In this document: positions 1-10,019 of the stretch, piece after piece | How positions within the stretch are numbered: position 1 is the stretch's first letter | Layout of the letters: each line of letters opens with the position of its first letter | Assembly (NCBI RefSeq): GCF_000425625.1 | Contig: NZ_AUDU01000016.1 | Coordinates: forward strand, 62,001-126,000 | Origin: Stutzerimonas azotifigens DSM 17556 | GTDB lineage: Bacteria; Pseudomonadota; Gammaproteobacteria; Pseudomonadales; Pseudomonadaceae | DNA length: 64,000 nucleotides | Direction: 5' to 3' | Program-made: the position numbers and the translations under genes | The notes under the pieces: model-generated | Databases searched by the model: none | Told to the model about the DNA's origin: nothing | What the model saw: only the letters and a program-made list of their open reading frames with translations

Positions 1-46
1 GGCCGGTGCTAACGTGCTGGTGAGTCACGACGAAAGCGAGAGAGCC

Positions 47-685
47 ATGAGCGAGCCGGCGCAGGTGCGGATCATCGACAGCGGCTACGAGCGGGAAACC
101 CGCTCGCTTCTCTATCACGCCTACCGGCACGAGCCCACCTTCGCCTACCTGTTCGAGGCCGACCGACCGGGCTACGACCACCGGGTCCGCGCGACGGTGC
201 GCGAACTAGTCAAGCAGCATTTCCTCCAGGAGCAGCCGGCGCTCGGGCTGCTGCTCGACGACCGCCTGATCGCCGTGGCGCTGATCGCCCCGCCGCAGCG
301 GCGGCTGGACGTCACCGAAAGCTGGGCCTGGCGCATGCGCATGCTGCTGTCGGCCGGTTTTCGCTGCACCCGGCGCTACCTGGACTACCACGCCGCGGTG
401 CTCGGCTGCCTGCCGCCCGGGGCCTATCACGTGCTGCCGCTGATGGGGGTGCATCCGCGCTACCAGGGCCGGCACTACGGCGAACAGCTGCTCGAGGCGC
501 TGCATGACTGGTGCGCCGACGACCCCCACTCCGAGGGGCTGGTGATCGACACCGGCAACCCACGCTATCTGAACTTCTACCAGCGGCAGGGCTACCAGGA
601 GCTTGGGCAGATCGCCGTGGGCCCGGTGGTCGAGCACCTGTTCTTCCATCCGGCGCCGGCGCGGGCCAGGCAGGCGCAGGGCTGA
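47..685 (+). CDS. GNAT-family N-acetyltransferase
   Basis: This predicted cytoplasmic acetyltransferase has 212 residues and probably transfers acetyl from acetyl-CoA to an unknown amine. The acetyl-CoA-binding motif A is visible in the middle of the protein (LMGVHPRYQGRHYGEQLLEA), followed by a motif B-like FYQRQGY stretch typical of the fold. The frame is open from position 14, but I chose the ATG at 47: it is preceded by a purine-rich GAGAG, and the residues upstream do not look conserved. It lies 155 bp before tamA on the same strand. That gap contains a possible -10 (TAGCAT) near 825, so tamA may have its own promoter. The substrate cannot be inferred from the sequence. Confidence 0.85.
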   Translation: MSEPAQVRIIDSGYERETRSLLYHAYRHEPTFAYLFEADRPGYDHRVRATVRELVKQHFLQEQPALGLLLDDRLIAVALIAPPQRRLDVTESWAWRMRMLLSAGFRCTRRYLDYHAAVLGCLPPGAYHVLPLMGVHPRYQGRHYGEQLLEALHDWCADDPHSEGLVIDTGNPRYLNFYQRQGYQELGQIAVGPVVEHLFFHPAPARARQAQG

Positions 686-840
686 CGTCGGACACGGCGA
701 ATTTTTGCGCCGGTCCGGCAGTCAGACGCCTGGACCCGTGAGAGCAGCCCCCGCTGCCCAGAGACCGGCCGTATTTTTTCCGCGCCTGGCAGACCGCGAT
801 CCAGCACCTCCTGCCAGCCGCTCTGGTAGCATTCGACGCC

Positions 841-2568
841 ATGCATTCAACGAACACGCGTGCCGCGGTCTTCCTCGGCGTCATGGTGCTGTCGGCGTCC
901 GCCGCGCGAGCCGCCGAGCTCGAGGTGCGGATCACCCCGGACAACGGCGCCCTCAGGGAAAACGTCGAGAACTACATCGGTGCGCTCGGCGATCGAGACA
1001 GCCGCGAGCTGCTGCGCTACAGCCGCGTCGCCGAGGAGCAGGCGCGCAAGGCGCTGCAGGCGCTGGGCTACTACCAGAGCGAGATCGACAGCGACGTGAC
1101 CGAGGGCCAGAACCCGCGGCTGGTGCTGGTCATCCGCGCGGGCGAGCCGGTCCGGCTGCGCAACGTCGAGGTGCGCGTCGAAGGGCCGGCCGCGAGCCTG
1201 CGCGAGTTCCGCGTGCCGCACCGGCAACTGCGCAGCGGGGCAGTGCTCAACCACGGCACCTACGAGGACGTGAAGCTGCAGCTGCGCACCCAGGCCTCTC
1301 AGTACGGGTTCTTCGATGCGCGCTTCACCCGCCAGCGGCTGGCCATCGATCCGCAGGCGAATGCCGCCGACGTGGAACTGGTGTTCGACAGTGGCCGGCG
1401 CTATCAGCTCGGCGAGGTGCGCTTCGAGGGCGACACCCCGTTCGAGGAGAGCCTGCTGGCACGCATGGTGCCGTTCGAGCAAGGCGTGGCCTACGACGCC
1501 GAATACATCGCCGAACTCAGCCAGAACCTGCAGTCCAGCGGCTATTTCGAGGGCGTGCGGGTCGACGCCAACCCCACCGAGGCGATCGACGGCAAGGTGC
1601 CGGTGGTGGTCCACCTGAGCACCCGCGAGCCGCGCACCTTCGGCCTTGGCCTCGGCTACTCCACCGACGTCGGCCCGCGCGTGCGCTTCGACTGGACCCG
1701 TCACTGGGTCAACCCGCAGGGGCACAGCTACGGCGCGGAGATGGAGCTCTCGGCACCGCGGCAGAACGTCGGCCTGTGGTACGAGATTCCGCTCGACCCG
1801 CCGCTGACCGACCAGTTGCGCTTCGTCGGCGGCTACCAGTACGAGGAGATCGCCGGTACCGATTCGCTCAGCCGCCTGCTGCAACTCGGCCCGGAATGGC
1901 ACAGCCGATTGGACAGCGGCTGGGACCGGGTGCTCTCGCTCAAGTGGATGCGCGAGGAATACCGCCTCGGCGACGACTCCGGGCTGGCCACGCTGCTGAT
2001 GCCGGGCGTGGCCTTCAGCTACCTGCAGAGCGACAGCCGCATCGACCCCAACGAGGGCTACCGGCTGCGCTTCGAAGTCGCGGTCGCCAAGGACGGCCTG
2101 TTGTCGGACGCCGACCTGATCCACGGCAACGTCCTGCTCAAGGGCCTCACCACCCTCGGGCGCCGCCACCGTTTCCTCGGCCGGGTGCAGGTCGGCGCCA
2201 ACCTCACCGACGAATACACCGCGGTGCCGCCCTCGCTGCGCTACTTCGCCGGCGGCGACCAGAGCGTGCGCGGCTACGAGTACCAGCACCTGTCGCCGAC
2301 CAACTCGGACGGCGACTTCATCGGCGGCCGCTACCAGTTCACCGCCAGCGCCGAATACCAGTACTCGTTCGCCGAGAAATGGCGCATCGCCACCTTCGTC
2401 GACCAGGGCAACGCCTTCAACTCGCTGTCGGCGCCGAGCCTGCAGACGGCCGTCGGTTTCGGTGTGCGCTGGGTGTCGCCGGTGGGCCCGCTGCGGGTCG
2501 ATCTCGCCCATCCGCTGGACGGTGACGGCGGTATTCGCCTGCACTTCTCGATGGGGCCGGAGCTGTGA
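841..2568 (+). CDS. tamA: TamA, outer-membrane translocation and assembly protein
   Basis: TamA is the Omp85/BamA-family outer-membrane barrel of the translocation and assembly module, which helps insert outer-membrane proteins such as autotransporters. The 575-residue product starts with a Sec signal peptide (hydrophobic to about residue 24, ending ARAAE). About three POTRA-like repeats follow (roughly 25-260), then a C-terminal beta-barrel. The barrel carries the family's VRGY motif in SVRGYEYQHLSP, near residue 480. The length matches known TamA proteins. The stop codon overlaps the GTG start of tamB, the standard translationally coupled tamAB arrangement. No strong Shine-Dalgarno is seen before the ATG at 841. 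Confidence 0.95.
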   Translation: MHSTNTRAAVFLGVMVLSASAARAAELEVRITPDNGALRENVENYIGALGDRDSRELLRYSRVAEEQARKALQALGYYQSEIDSDVTEGQNPRLVLVIRAGEPVRLRNVEVRVEGPAASLREFRVPHRQLRSGAVLNHGTYEDVKLQLRTQASQYGFFDARFTRQRLAIDPQANAADVELVFDSGRRYQLGEVRFEGDTPFEESLLARMVPFEQGVAYDAEYIAELSQNLQSSGYFEGVRVDANPTEAIDGKVPVVVHLSTREPRTFGLGLGYSTDVGPRVRFDWTRHWVNPQGHSYGAEMELSAPRQNVGLWYEIPLDPPLTDQLRFVGGYQYEEIAGTDSLSRLLQLGPEWHSRLDSGWDRVLSLKWMREEYRLGDDSGLATLLMPGVAFSYLQSDSRIDPNEGYRLRFEVAVAKDGLLSDADLIHGNVLLKGLTTLGRRHRFLGRVQVGANLTDEYTAVPPSLRYFAGGDQSVRGYEYQHLSPTNSDGDFIGGRYQFTASAEYQYSFAEKWRIATFVDQGNAFNSLSAPSLQTAVGFGVRWVSPVGPLRVDLAHPLDGDGGIRLHFSMGPEL

Positions 2569-5500
2569 GGCGAGCGCTCGGGATCGCCGCGGCGCTGTTC
2601 GCGTCCCTGCTGGCGTTGCTGCTGGCAGTGCTGTTCGTGGCCGGCACGGGGCTGGCCCTGGTGCTCGGCACCGAGGGCGGCAGCCGCTGGGTGCTGGCGC
2701 GTGTGCCGGGGCTGGAGCTGAGCGGCTTCCAGGGTCGCCTGGGCGGGCGCTGGCAGGCCGAGCGGCTGGTCTGGAGCCAGGACGGGCAGCGCGTCGAAGT
2801 CGATTCGCCGGTGCTGCAGTGGTCGCCCGGCTGCCTGCTGCAACTGACGCTGTGCATCGACGAACTGCTGACCGGTGACATTCGCCTGGACTTTCCGCCG
2901 CGGCCGGAGGACCCGGCGGCGGCCGACGAGCCGTTCAGCCTGCCGGACGTCCGGCTGCCGCTGGCGATCCGTGTCGACCGTCTGGACATCGGCACGCTCG
3001 ATTTCAACGGCACGCAACAGTTGCGCGACCTGCAATTGGTGGCCCGGTGGCGCGCCGAGGGGCTGGACATCGAGCGGCTGACGGTCGAGCGCGACGACCT
3101 GTCCGCCACCTTCGACGGCCGGCTGCTGCCCAGCGGCCAGTGGCCGCTGACGCTCGACGGGCAGGCGCTGGTGCAGGTGCCCGGGCAGGAGGCGCTGAAC
3201 CTGGAGATCGCCGTCGAAGGCGACCTGCGCGAGCGCCTGCGGCTCGCCGTGGACAGCGACGGCTATTTCACCGGCCGCCTGGCCGGCCACATCGAGCCGC
3301 TGGACGAACGGCTGCCGGCCACCCTGCAGCTGACCAGCGAGGCCTTCAAGGCGCTGCCGGACCTGCCCGACACCCTGCGCCTGGAGCAGCTCGAGCTGAC
3401 CGCCAGCGGCAACCTGGCCGACGGCTACCGGCTGCTCGGCACCGGCCAGCTGCCGGGTACGGGCGGACCCGTGCGGCTGGCGCTGCAGGGCGTGGTCGAC
3501 CAGGCCGGCGCGGTGCTCGATACCCTCGAACTCGACGCCGGACGCAACCGCTCGCTGCGCCTGGAAGGACGCGCCGGCTGGGAGGAAGGGATCGAGGCCC
3601 ACGCGCAGCTGGCCTGGCAGGCCTTTCCCTGGACCTGGCTCTACCCCGAGATCGACGAGCCCCCAGTCACGCTGCGCCGGGCGACAGCGGAGATCGACTA
3701 CGACGACGGCAACTACCTGGGCCACTTCGATGCGGCGCTGAGCGGTCCGGCCGGCGATTTCACGCTCGCCAGCCCGGTGAGTGGCGACCTGGGCAGCGTC
3801 AACCTGCCGCAGCTGCAACTGGTGGCGGGGCAGGGAAGCGCCAGCGGCAGTGTCGGCGTCAGGTTCGCCGACGCCTTGAGCTGGCGCGCCGACCTGGCGC
3901 TCAGCCGGCTCGATCCCGCCTACTGGGTCGCCGAGCTGCCCGGGCAACTGGGCGGCACCCTGAAGAGCACCGGCTCGCTGGCGGACGGCGCACTGCAGGC
4001 CCACGCCGACCTGGCGCTGGACGGGCGACTGCGCGGCCAGCCGACCACCCTGCGCCTGCAGGCCGACGCCGAAGGCGAGCAATGGCGGCTGCCGCTGCTG
4101 AACCTGCAGGTCGGCGACAACCGCATCCAGGGCAGCGGGCGCTGGGGCGACAGCCTTGAGGCCAGGCTGGAGCTCGCGCTGTCGCGTCTCGGCCAGCTCT
4201 GGCCGGGGCTCGAGGGCCAGCTGTCCGGCGAACTGACCGCCGCCGGCACGCCCGACGCGCCGCGCGGGCGCCTGGCCCTGAACGGACAGTCGCTCGGCTT
4301 CGACGGCAACGGCGCGCGGGCGCTGCAGCTGAGCGCGACCCTCGACGGCGGCGAACGCCTGGCGCTCGACCTGTCGGGCGAGGGCCTGCATGCCGGCGAA
4401 ACCGACCTGGGCACCCTCAGGGTAAACGCCGACGGAACGCAGAAGGCGCATCAGGCCAGCCTGCAGTTGCAGGGGCCGACAGCGAACGTGGCGCTGGGCC
4501 TGAGCGGCTCGCTCGCCGAGGATCTGTCCTGGCGCGGGCGGCTGCTGCGCGCGACCCTCGAGGCGGTCGACCAGCGCTGGGCGCTGCGCGAGCCGGCGGC
4601 CATCACCCGGCGCGCCGACGGGCGCCTGGACCTGGCCGCGCACTGCTGGATATCCGATCCGGCCAGTCTCTGTGCCGACGACCAGCGGCTGATGCCCGAA
4701 CCGCAACTGCGCTACCGTCTGCGCGATTTTCCGCTCGCACGCCTGGCTGCCTACCTGCCCGAGGACTTCGCCTGGGACGGCGAGCTGAATGCCGATCTCG
4801 ACCTGCAACTGCCGGCCGCCGGGCCGAGCGGCAAGGTCAGCGTGGACGCCGGCCCGGGCACGCTGCGCATGCGCGAGGCCGACCACTGGATCGATTTCCC
4901 CTATGCCACGCTCGCGCTGGACGCCGACCTGGCTCCGGACCAGGTGAACGCCGACCTGGCGTTCGAAGGTGGCGAGCTCGGCGAACTGGCGGTCAGCGCG
5001 CGGATCGACCCGCGCGGCGAGGCCAAGCCGCTGGAAGGCACCTTCCGCCTAAGCGGCCTGAACCTGGCGGTGGCGCGGCCGTTCGCGCCCCAGGTCGAAC
5101 GGCTCGAAGGCGCGCTCGACGGCAGCGGGCGCCTGACCGGCACCCTGACCGAGCCCCAGGTGCTCGGCCAGCTGGAGCTCAGCGGCGGGCACATCGGCGG
5201 CGGCCAGCTGCCGACGACATTCGAGGACCTGCGTATCGCCGTGAACATCGAGGGCGAGTCGCTGGACATCGACGGCGACTGGCGCAGCGGCGAGCAGGGG
5301 CGCGGCCGCCTGAACGGGACGCTGGCCTGGCAGGAAGCGCTGGACCTGGACCTGCGCATCGCCGGCGAGCGCCTGCCGGTGGTGGTGGAGCCATACGCCG
5401 AACTCGAGGTGGAGCCGGACGTGCGCGTCACCTTCGGCGGCGGGCGCCTGGCCGTCACCGGGCGGGTCGAGGTACCGCGCGGCGATATCAGGGTGCGCGA

Positions 5501-6275
5501 GCTGCCGCCGTCCACCGTCGAGGTGTCGGAGGACGCCGTGATCATCGGCGAGGAGGCCGGGCCGCAGGCGCAGCCGCTGAACATGGAAATGTCGGTGGAC
5601 GTGGTGGTCGGCGAGGACCGGCTGAATTTCTCCGGCTTCGGCCTGACCGCACAGTTGCGCGGCTTCATGCACATCGGCAACAACCTTGATACCCGAGGCG
5701 AGCTGAACCTGGTCAACGGACGCTACCGGGCCTACGGGCAGCGTCTGAACATCCGTCGGGCGCGGCTGCTGTTCACCGGCCCGGTGTCGCAGCCATTCCT
5801 CGACATCGAGGCGATCCGGCGCATCGAGGAGGACGACGTGATCGCCGGCATCCGCATCACCGGCAGTGCCGCGCAGCCGCGCACCGAGGTGTTCTCCGAG
5901 CCCACCATGAGCCAGGAGCAGGCGCTGTCCTACCTGATTCTCGGGCGGCCGCTGGGTGCCGATTCCGGCGACAGCAGCCTGCTGGCGCAGGCCGCGCTCG
6001 GGCTGGGGCTGGCCGGCGGTTCGCGGCTCGGCGGTGGGCTGGCCTCGCGCCTGGGCATCGAGGACTTCCAGCTGGACACCCAGGGCAGCGGCGACGAGAC
6101 CAGCGTGGTCGCCAGCGGCCGGCTCACCGAGCGCCTGTCGCTGCGCTACGGCGTCGGCGTGTTCGCCCCGGCCAACACCATCGCGCTGCGCTACCGCCTG
6201 ACCCGGCGGATCTTCCTCGAAGCGGCGAGTGGCCTGGCCAGTTCGCTGGACATCTTCTACCGGCGCGATTTCTGA
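2565..6275 (+). CDS. tamB: TamB, inner-membrane-anchored translocation and assembly subunit
   Basis: TamB is the AsmA-like partner of TamA. It is anchored in the inner membrane and spans the periplasm as a long beta-groove thought to carry lipid or assist protein assembly. The 1236-residue product begins with a hydrophobic anchor (about residues 4-34). A long beta-rich body follows, and the C-terminal DUF490/TamB domain covers roughly the last 350 residues, ending in YRRDF with a terminal aromatic residue. The GTG start at 2565 overlaps the tamA TGA, implying coupling. A second open frame runs antisense through much of the gene, but it is a high-GC shadow. Confidence 0.94.
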   Translation: MRRALGIAAALFASLLALLLAVLFVAGTGLALVLGTEGGSRWVLARVPGLELSGFQGRLGGRWQAERLVWSQDGQRVEVDSPVLQWSPGCLLQLTLCIDELLTGDIRLDFPPRPEDPAAADEPFSLPDVRLPLAIRVDRLDIGTLDFNGTQQLRDLQLVARWRAEGLDIERLTVERDDLSATFDGRLLPSGQWPLTLDGQALVQVPGQEALNLEIAVEGDLRERLRLAVDSDGYFTGRLAGHIEPLDERLPATLQLTSEAFKALPDLPDTLRLEQLELTASGNLADGYRLLGTGQLPGTGGPVRLALQGVVDQAGAVLDTLELDAGRNRSLRLEGRAGWEEGIEAHAQLAWQAFPWTWLYPEIDEPPVTLRRATAEIDYDDGNYLGHFDAALSGPAGDFTLASPVSGDLGSVNLPQLQLVAGQGSASGSVGVRFADALSWRADLALSRLDPAYWVAELPGQLGGTLKSTGSLADGALQAHADLALDGRLRGQPTTLRLQADAEGEQWRLPLLNLQVGDNRIQGSGRWGDSLEARLELALSRLGQLWPGLEGQLSGELTAAGTPDAPRGRLALNGQSLGFDGNGARALQLSATLDGGERLALDLSGEGLHAGETDLGTLRVNADGTQKAHQASLQLQGPTANVALGLSGSLAEDLSWRGRLLRATLEAVDQRWALREPAAITRRADGRLDLAAHCWISDPASLCADDQRLMPEPQLRYRLRDFPLARLAAYLPEDFAWDGELNADLDLQLPAAGPSGKVSVDAGPGTLRMREADHWIDFPYATLALDADLAPDQVNADLAFEGGELGELAVSARIDPRGEAKPLEGTFRLSGLNLAVARPFAPQVERLEGALDGSGRLTGTLTEPQVLGQLELSGGHIGGGQLPTTFEDLRIAVNIEGESLDIDGDWRSGEQGRGRLNGTLAWQEALDLDLRIAGERLPVVVEPYAELEVEPDVRVTFGGGRLAVTGRVEVPRGDIRVRELPPSTVEVSEDAVIIGEEAGPQAQPLNMEMSVDVVVGEDRLNFSGFGLTAQLRGFMHIGNNLDTRGELNLVNGRYRAYGQRLNIRRARLLFTGPVSQPFLDIEAIRRIEEDDVIAGIRITGSAAQPRTEVFSEPTMSQEQALSYLILGRPLGADSGDSSLLAQAALGLGLAGGSRLGGGLASRLGIEDFQLDTQGSGDETSVVASGRLTERLSLRYGVGVFAPANTIALRYRLTRRIFLEAASGLASSLDIFYRRDF

Positions 6276-6537
6276 ACGGCGGCCGTGGCCCGGCCGGGGC
6301 GAAGGCGATTGAACGACGACGGTTCCTGCGTGTTAGCATCCCGACGGCCGTTCGTCCGGCGCCCGTGCAGCCCCGCGGACGGCGGCCAAAACCCGTGGCA
6401 GCGCGTCGCGAGCGCCTGCCACCGGCCACCGGCATGCGATCCAGCGGTGGCCGGCCACCGGCTCGGGCCCGACGACATCCCGGAGGGCCCGGAATTTCCG
6501 CGCCCCACAGGGCCTTCAAGAACAACAAGGACCCGAC

Positions 6538-7881
6538 ATGGAAACCCTGAACAACCTCGTCAATGCGATCAACGGCCTGGTCTGGGGGCCGCCGATGCTG
6601 GTGCTCATTCTCGGCACCGGCCTGTTTCTCATGGTGGCGCTCAAGTTCATGCCGCTGGCGCGCATCGGCACCGGCTTCTCGCTGATGTGGCGCGGGCGCG
6701 CGCCGGGGGACAGCGAAACGGGCCAGATCAGCCCCTTTCAGGCATTGATGACCAGCCTGGCGGCGACCGTCGGTACCGGCAACATCGCCGGCGTGGCCAC
6801 GGCGATCTTCCTCGGCGGCCCGGGCGCGCTGTTCTGGATGTGGTGCACCGCGCTGGTGGGCATGGCCACCAAGTACTGCGAAGTGGTGCTGGCGGTGCAC
6901 TACCGCGAGAAGGACGACCGCGGCGAACACGTCGGCGGGCCGATGTTCGCCATCCGGAACGGGCTGGGCAAGCGCTGGGCCTGGCTCGGCGTGCTGTTCG
7001 CCATCTTCGGTGGCCTGGCCGGGTTCGGCATCGGCAACATGGTGCAGGTCAACAGCATGGCCCATGCGCTGGAGACGACCTTCTCGATTCCGATGTGGCT
7101 GACCGGCCTGGGCACCATGGTGGTGGTCGGGCTGGTGATCCTCGGCGGCATCAAGCGGATCGGTAAGGTGGCCGCTTCGCTGGTGCCCTTCATGTGCCTG
7201 GCGTACATCATCGCGGCGCTGGTGGTGCTGGTGGTCTACGCCGAAGCCATTCCGGCGGCCTTCGCCCTCGTCTTCGAATATGCCTTCTCGCCGATCGCGG
7301 CTACCGGCGGCTTCGCCGGGGCGGCGGTGATGGCGGCGATCCGCTACGGCGTCGCCCGCGGCATCTTCTCCAACGAGGCGGGCCTGGGCACCGCCGGCAT
7401 CGCCCAGGCGGCCGGCACCACCACCAGCTCGGTGCGTTCGGGCCTGATCGGTATGCTCGGGACCTTCATCGACACCATCATCATCTGCTCCATGACCGGC
7501 CTGGCGATCATCTGTACCGGGGTGTGGACCAGCGGCGAAAGCGGGGCCGCGCTCTCCGCGGCGGCCTTCGAGGCGGCGATGCCGGGGCTCGGCGGGGCCA
7601 TCCTGACGGTCGCGCTGGTGATCTTCGCCTTCACCACCATCCTCGGCTGGAGCTACTACGGCGAGAAGTGCTGGGAGTTCCTCGTCGGCACCAAGGCCAT
7701 CTGGCCGTTCCGGGTGATCTGGGTGCTCGCCGTGCCGTTCGGCGCCATCGCCCAGCTCGATTTCGCCTGGCTGCTGGCCGACACGCTGAACGGGCTGATG
7801 GCGATCCCCAACCTGGTTTCGCTGCTGCTGCTCAGTCCCGTGGTGATCAAGCTGACGCGCGAGTACTTCGCCCGTACCTGA
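6538..7881 (+). CDS. AGCS-family sodium:alanine/glycine symporter
   Basis: This is a 447-residue multi-pass inner-membrane carrier of the alanine or glycine:cation symporter family, expected to import a small amino acid with sodium. The family signature TVGTGNIAGVATAIFLGGPGA lies near residues 80-100. About ten hydrophobic segments are visible, including a GLGTAGIAQAA loop near residue 285. The ATG at 6538 has a good ribosome-binding site (AAGGA, eight bases upstream). The 262-bp gap after tamB has a possible -10 (TTAGCAT) near 6334, so the gene is probably transcribed independently. It is followed closely by tpx. Family assignment is firm, but alanine versus glycine specificity cannot be read from the sequence. 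Confidence 0.93.
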   Translation: METLNNLVNAINGLVWGPPMLVLILGTGLFLMVALKFMPLARIGTGFSLMWRGRAPGDSETGQISPFQALMTSLAATVGTGNIAGVATAIFLGGPGALFWMWCTALVGMATKYCEVVLAVHYREKDDRGEHVGGPMFAIRNGLGKRWAWLGVLFAIFGGLAGFGIGNMVQVNSMAHALETTFSIPMWLTGLGTMVVVGLVILGGIKRIGKVAASLVPFMCLAYIIAALVVLVVYAEAIPAAFALVFEYAFSPIAATGGFAGAAVMAAIRYGVARGIFSNEAGLGTAGIAQAAGTTTSSVRSGLIGMLGTFIDTIIICSMTGLAIICTGVWTSGESGAALSAAAFEAAMPGLGGAILTVALVIFAFTTILGWSYYGEKCWEFLVGTKAIWPFRVIWVLAVPFGAIAQLDFAWLLADTLNGLMAIPNLVSLLLLSPVVIKLTREYFART

Positions 7882-7935
7882 ACCGTGATCTTTCGCGCCG
7901 TCGCCGACGGCGCTCCGACAAGCGAGGAGTCAGAC

Positions 7936-8439
7936 ATGACCGAAGTAACCCACCGTGGCAACCCGATCCAGGTGATCGGCGAGTTCCCGCAGCCCGGCAG
8001 CCAGGCCAGGCCGTTCCGGCTGGTCGCCGGCGACCTGTCCGACGTCGGTCTGGAAGCCTACGCCGGCAAGCGCAAGGTGCTGAACATCTTCCCAAGCATC
8101 GACACGCCCACCTGCGCCACCTCGGTGCGCAAGTTCAATGCCCAGGCCGACAAGCTCGACAACACCGTGGTGCTGTGCATTTCCGCGGACCTGCCGTTCG
8201 CCCAGGCGCGCTTCTGCGGCGCCGAGGGCCTGAGCAACGTGATCAACCTGTCGACCATGCGCGGCCGCGAGTTCCTGACCGACTACGGCGTGGCGATCGC
8301 CAGCGGGCTGCTGGCCGGCCTGGCGGCGCGTGCGGTGATCGTGCTCGACGAGCAGGACAGGGTGCTGCACAGCGAGCTGGTGCCCGAGATCGGCAAGGAG
8401 CCGGACTACGAGAAGGCGCTGGCCGCGCTGTCGCGCTGA
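7936..8439 (+). CDS. tpx: Tpx, thiol peroxidase
   Basis: Tpx is an atypical 2-Cys peroxiredoxin that reduces hydrogen peroxide and alkyl hydroperoxides using thioredoxin. The 167-residue product matches the family's usual length. It has the peroxidatic cysteine C60 in the [14 protein letters not shown] motif and the resolving cysteine C94 in ARFCGAEGL. The frame opens upstream at 7885, but the ATG at 7936 is preceded by AGGAG at ideal spacing and begins the canonical [10 protein letters not shown] start. It lies 54 bp downstream of the symporter and could be co-transcribed with it. A strong intrinsic terminator follows. Confidence 0.96.
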   Translation: MTEVTHRGNPIQVIGEFPQPGSQARPFRLVAGDLSDVGLEAYAGKRKVLNIFPSIDTPTCATSVRKFNAQADKLDNTVVLCISADLPFAQARFCGAEGLSNVINLSTMRGREFLTDYGVAIASGLLAGLAARAVIVLDEQDRVLHSELVPEIGKEPDYEKALAALSR

Positions 8440-8461
8440 TCCCACACGAGGTGTCGTGGAC

Positions 8462-8486
8462 AAACGGGCCGAAAGGCCCGTTTTTC
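8462..8486 (+). terminator. Rho-independent terminator after tpx
   Basis: A perfect stem AACGGGCC / GGCCCGTT with a GAAA loop is followed by a run of T residues. It lies 24 bases past the tpx stop. Confidence 0.93.
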
Positions 8487-8709
8487 GTTTCTGGCGACGG
8501 AAAAGTATCGCCGGTCCTCCCGCCGTCTATCGGTGTCAATTAGCAAATCCACCTGGCGCCCGCTAGCTTGGCTTCCGAAGCCGTATTTTCGTCACCACCC
8601 GGGCAGGGTGACGATTCAATGGCAGAAGGCCAGGCTTTGCAGTGGACGACAAAATCTTTTCACACGGCTGCGGTCTCAATCGCAATGCCTATTCAGGAAT
8701 GGATTCGCT

Positions 8710-9945
8710 ATGCCTAGTTCTGTCAAACGCGTCGGCGTATCCGGCACCGGCATGATTGCCCACGCTTTCGTGCGGCTGATCAAGAACCACTACCGTGACA
8801 TCGAGATAACGCGAGTACTCACGCGGCGGCCCTTCAACACGCTCGGCGACTTCCCCCTGGCCGACGCGCTCACCCATTCGATCGATGACCTGGTGGATCA
8901 CGCAGACCTCATCGTCGAGTGCAGCGGCGACGTCTTCCACGGCACCGAGGTGATCGAGCGGGCCTTCCAGGCCGGTTTGCCGGTGGTGACGGTCAATGCC
9001 GAGCTGCAGGTCACGACGGGCTCCTACCTCGCCGGCAAGGGCCTGCTCACCGAGGCGGAAGGCGACCAGCCGGGCTCGCTGGCGGCGCTCCATGAAGATG
9101 CCGTGCAGATGGGCTTCCGGCCGTTGGTGTACGGCAACATGAAGGGTTTCCTGAATCATCATCCGACGCCCGAGGAGATGGCCTACTGGTCCAGGCGCCA
9201 GGGCATCAGCATCGAGCAGACGACGTCCTTCACCGACGGCACCAAGGTCCAGATCGAGCAGGTCGTGGTGGGCAACGGGCTGGGCGCGACCATCACGCGC
9301 CAGGGCCTGGAGGGCCTGGCCTCGACCAGCCTGAACGACACCGCCGACGTGCTCGGGCTGATGGCCGAGCGCACCGGCCAGCCGATCGTCGACTACGTGG
9401 TGCCGAGCGGCTATCCCGCCGGTGGCGTGTTCCTCGTCTGTCGCCACGACGAGGAGCAGGCGCCGGCCATCCAGTACTTCAAGCTCGGCGCGGGCCCCTA
9501 CTATGTGCTGGTCCGTCCGTTCCACCTCTGCTCGCTGGAAGTCGGCAAGACGGTCCGCCGCGTGCTGAACGGCGGCGGGGTGCTGCTGAACAATTCCACC
9601 CAGCCGACGCTGGGCGTGGCGGCCATCGCCAAGCACGCGATGAAGGCGGGCGAGCTGATCGAGCGCGGCATCGGCGGCTACCAGTTCCGCGGGGAGGCGA
9701 TCCGCCTGGCGGACAATCCCAACTACGTGCCCATCGGCCTGCTGCGCAAGACCGCGCTCAAGCGGGCGGTGGAGCCGGGCCAGCTGATCACCTTCGACGA
9801 CGTCGACATCCTGCCCAGCCGCGCGCTGGACATCGTCGACCTGCAGCGGCACGGGCTGCTGCAGGCGGAGAGGGACCCGGCTCGGCGCCAGGCCGATACG
9901 CTGGTGTCGTTCCCCCTGGGGGCGGTGGCCGCGGCGAGCGGTTGA
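8710..9945 (+). CDS. NAD(P)-dependent oxidoreductase with C-terminal SAF domain
   Basis: The 411-residue product has an N-terminal Rossmann fold (VGVSGTGMIAHAFVRLIKNH, from residue 6), a homoserine-dehydrogenase-like middle, and a C-terminal SAF/AFP-like domain (KRAVEPGQLITFDDVDI, about 350-370). Proteins of this build are annotated only as SAF-domain oxidoreductases, and I do not know a firm substrate. The frame extends upstream to 8533. I chose the ATG at 8710 because the Rossmann motif follows at once and the 59 extra residues look like noncoding leader. A terminator on each side makes it a single-gene unit. SAF domains elsewhere occur in sialic-acid synthase and altronate dehydratase, so carbohydrate metabolism is a guess. 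Confidence 0.85.
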   Translation: MPSSVKRVGVSGTGMIAHAFVRLIKNHYRDIEITRVLTRRPFNTLGDFPLADALTHSIDDLVDHADLIVECSGDVFHGTEVIERAFQAGLPVVTVNAELQVTTGSYLAGKGLLTEAEGDQPGSLAALHEDAVQMGFRPLVYGNMKGFLNHHPTPEEMAYWSRRQGISIEQTTSFTDGTKVQIEQVVVGNGLGATITRQGLEGLASTSLNDTADVLGLMAERTGQPIVDYVVPSGYPAGGVFLVCRHDEEQAPAIQYFKLGAGPYYVLVRPFHLCSLEVGKTVRRVLNGGGVLLNNSTQPTLGVAAIAKHAMKAGELIERGIGGYQFRGEAIRLADNPNYVPIGLLRKTALKRAVEPGQLITFDDVDILPSRALDIVDLQRHGLLQAERDPARRQADTLVSFPLGAVAAASG

Positions 9946-9967
9946 GCTGAGCACGCTGGCAACCCGG

Positions 9968-9992
9968 AAAGGCCGCGAACGCGGCCTTTTTC
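9968..9992 (+). terminator. Rho-independent terminator after the SAF-domain gene
   Basis: The stem AAAGGCCGC / GCGGCCTTT with a GAAC loop is followed by a T-run. It lies 22 bases past the stop codon. Confidence 0.93.
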
Positions 9993-10019
9993 GTGGGCGG
10001 CAGAAGGTGGCCGCCGGCT

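Noticed and set aside
2331..4886. An 851-codon open frame on the minus strand antisense to tamB
   Set aside because: The amino-acid make-up is extremely rich in Gln, Ala and Arg, with no domain, and it follows high-GC codon shadowing of a clear TamB gene.
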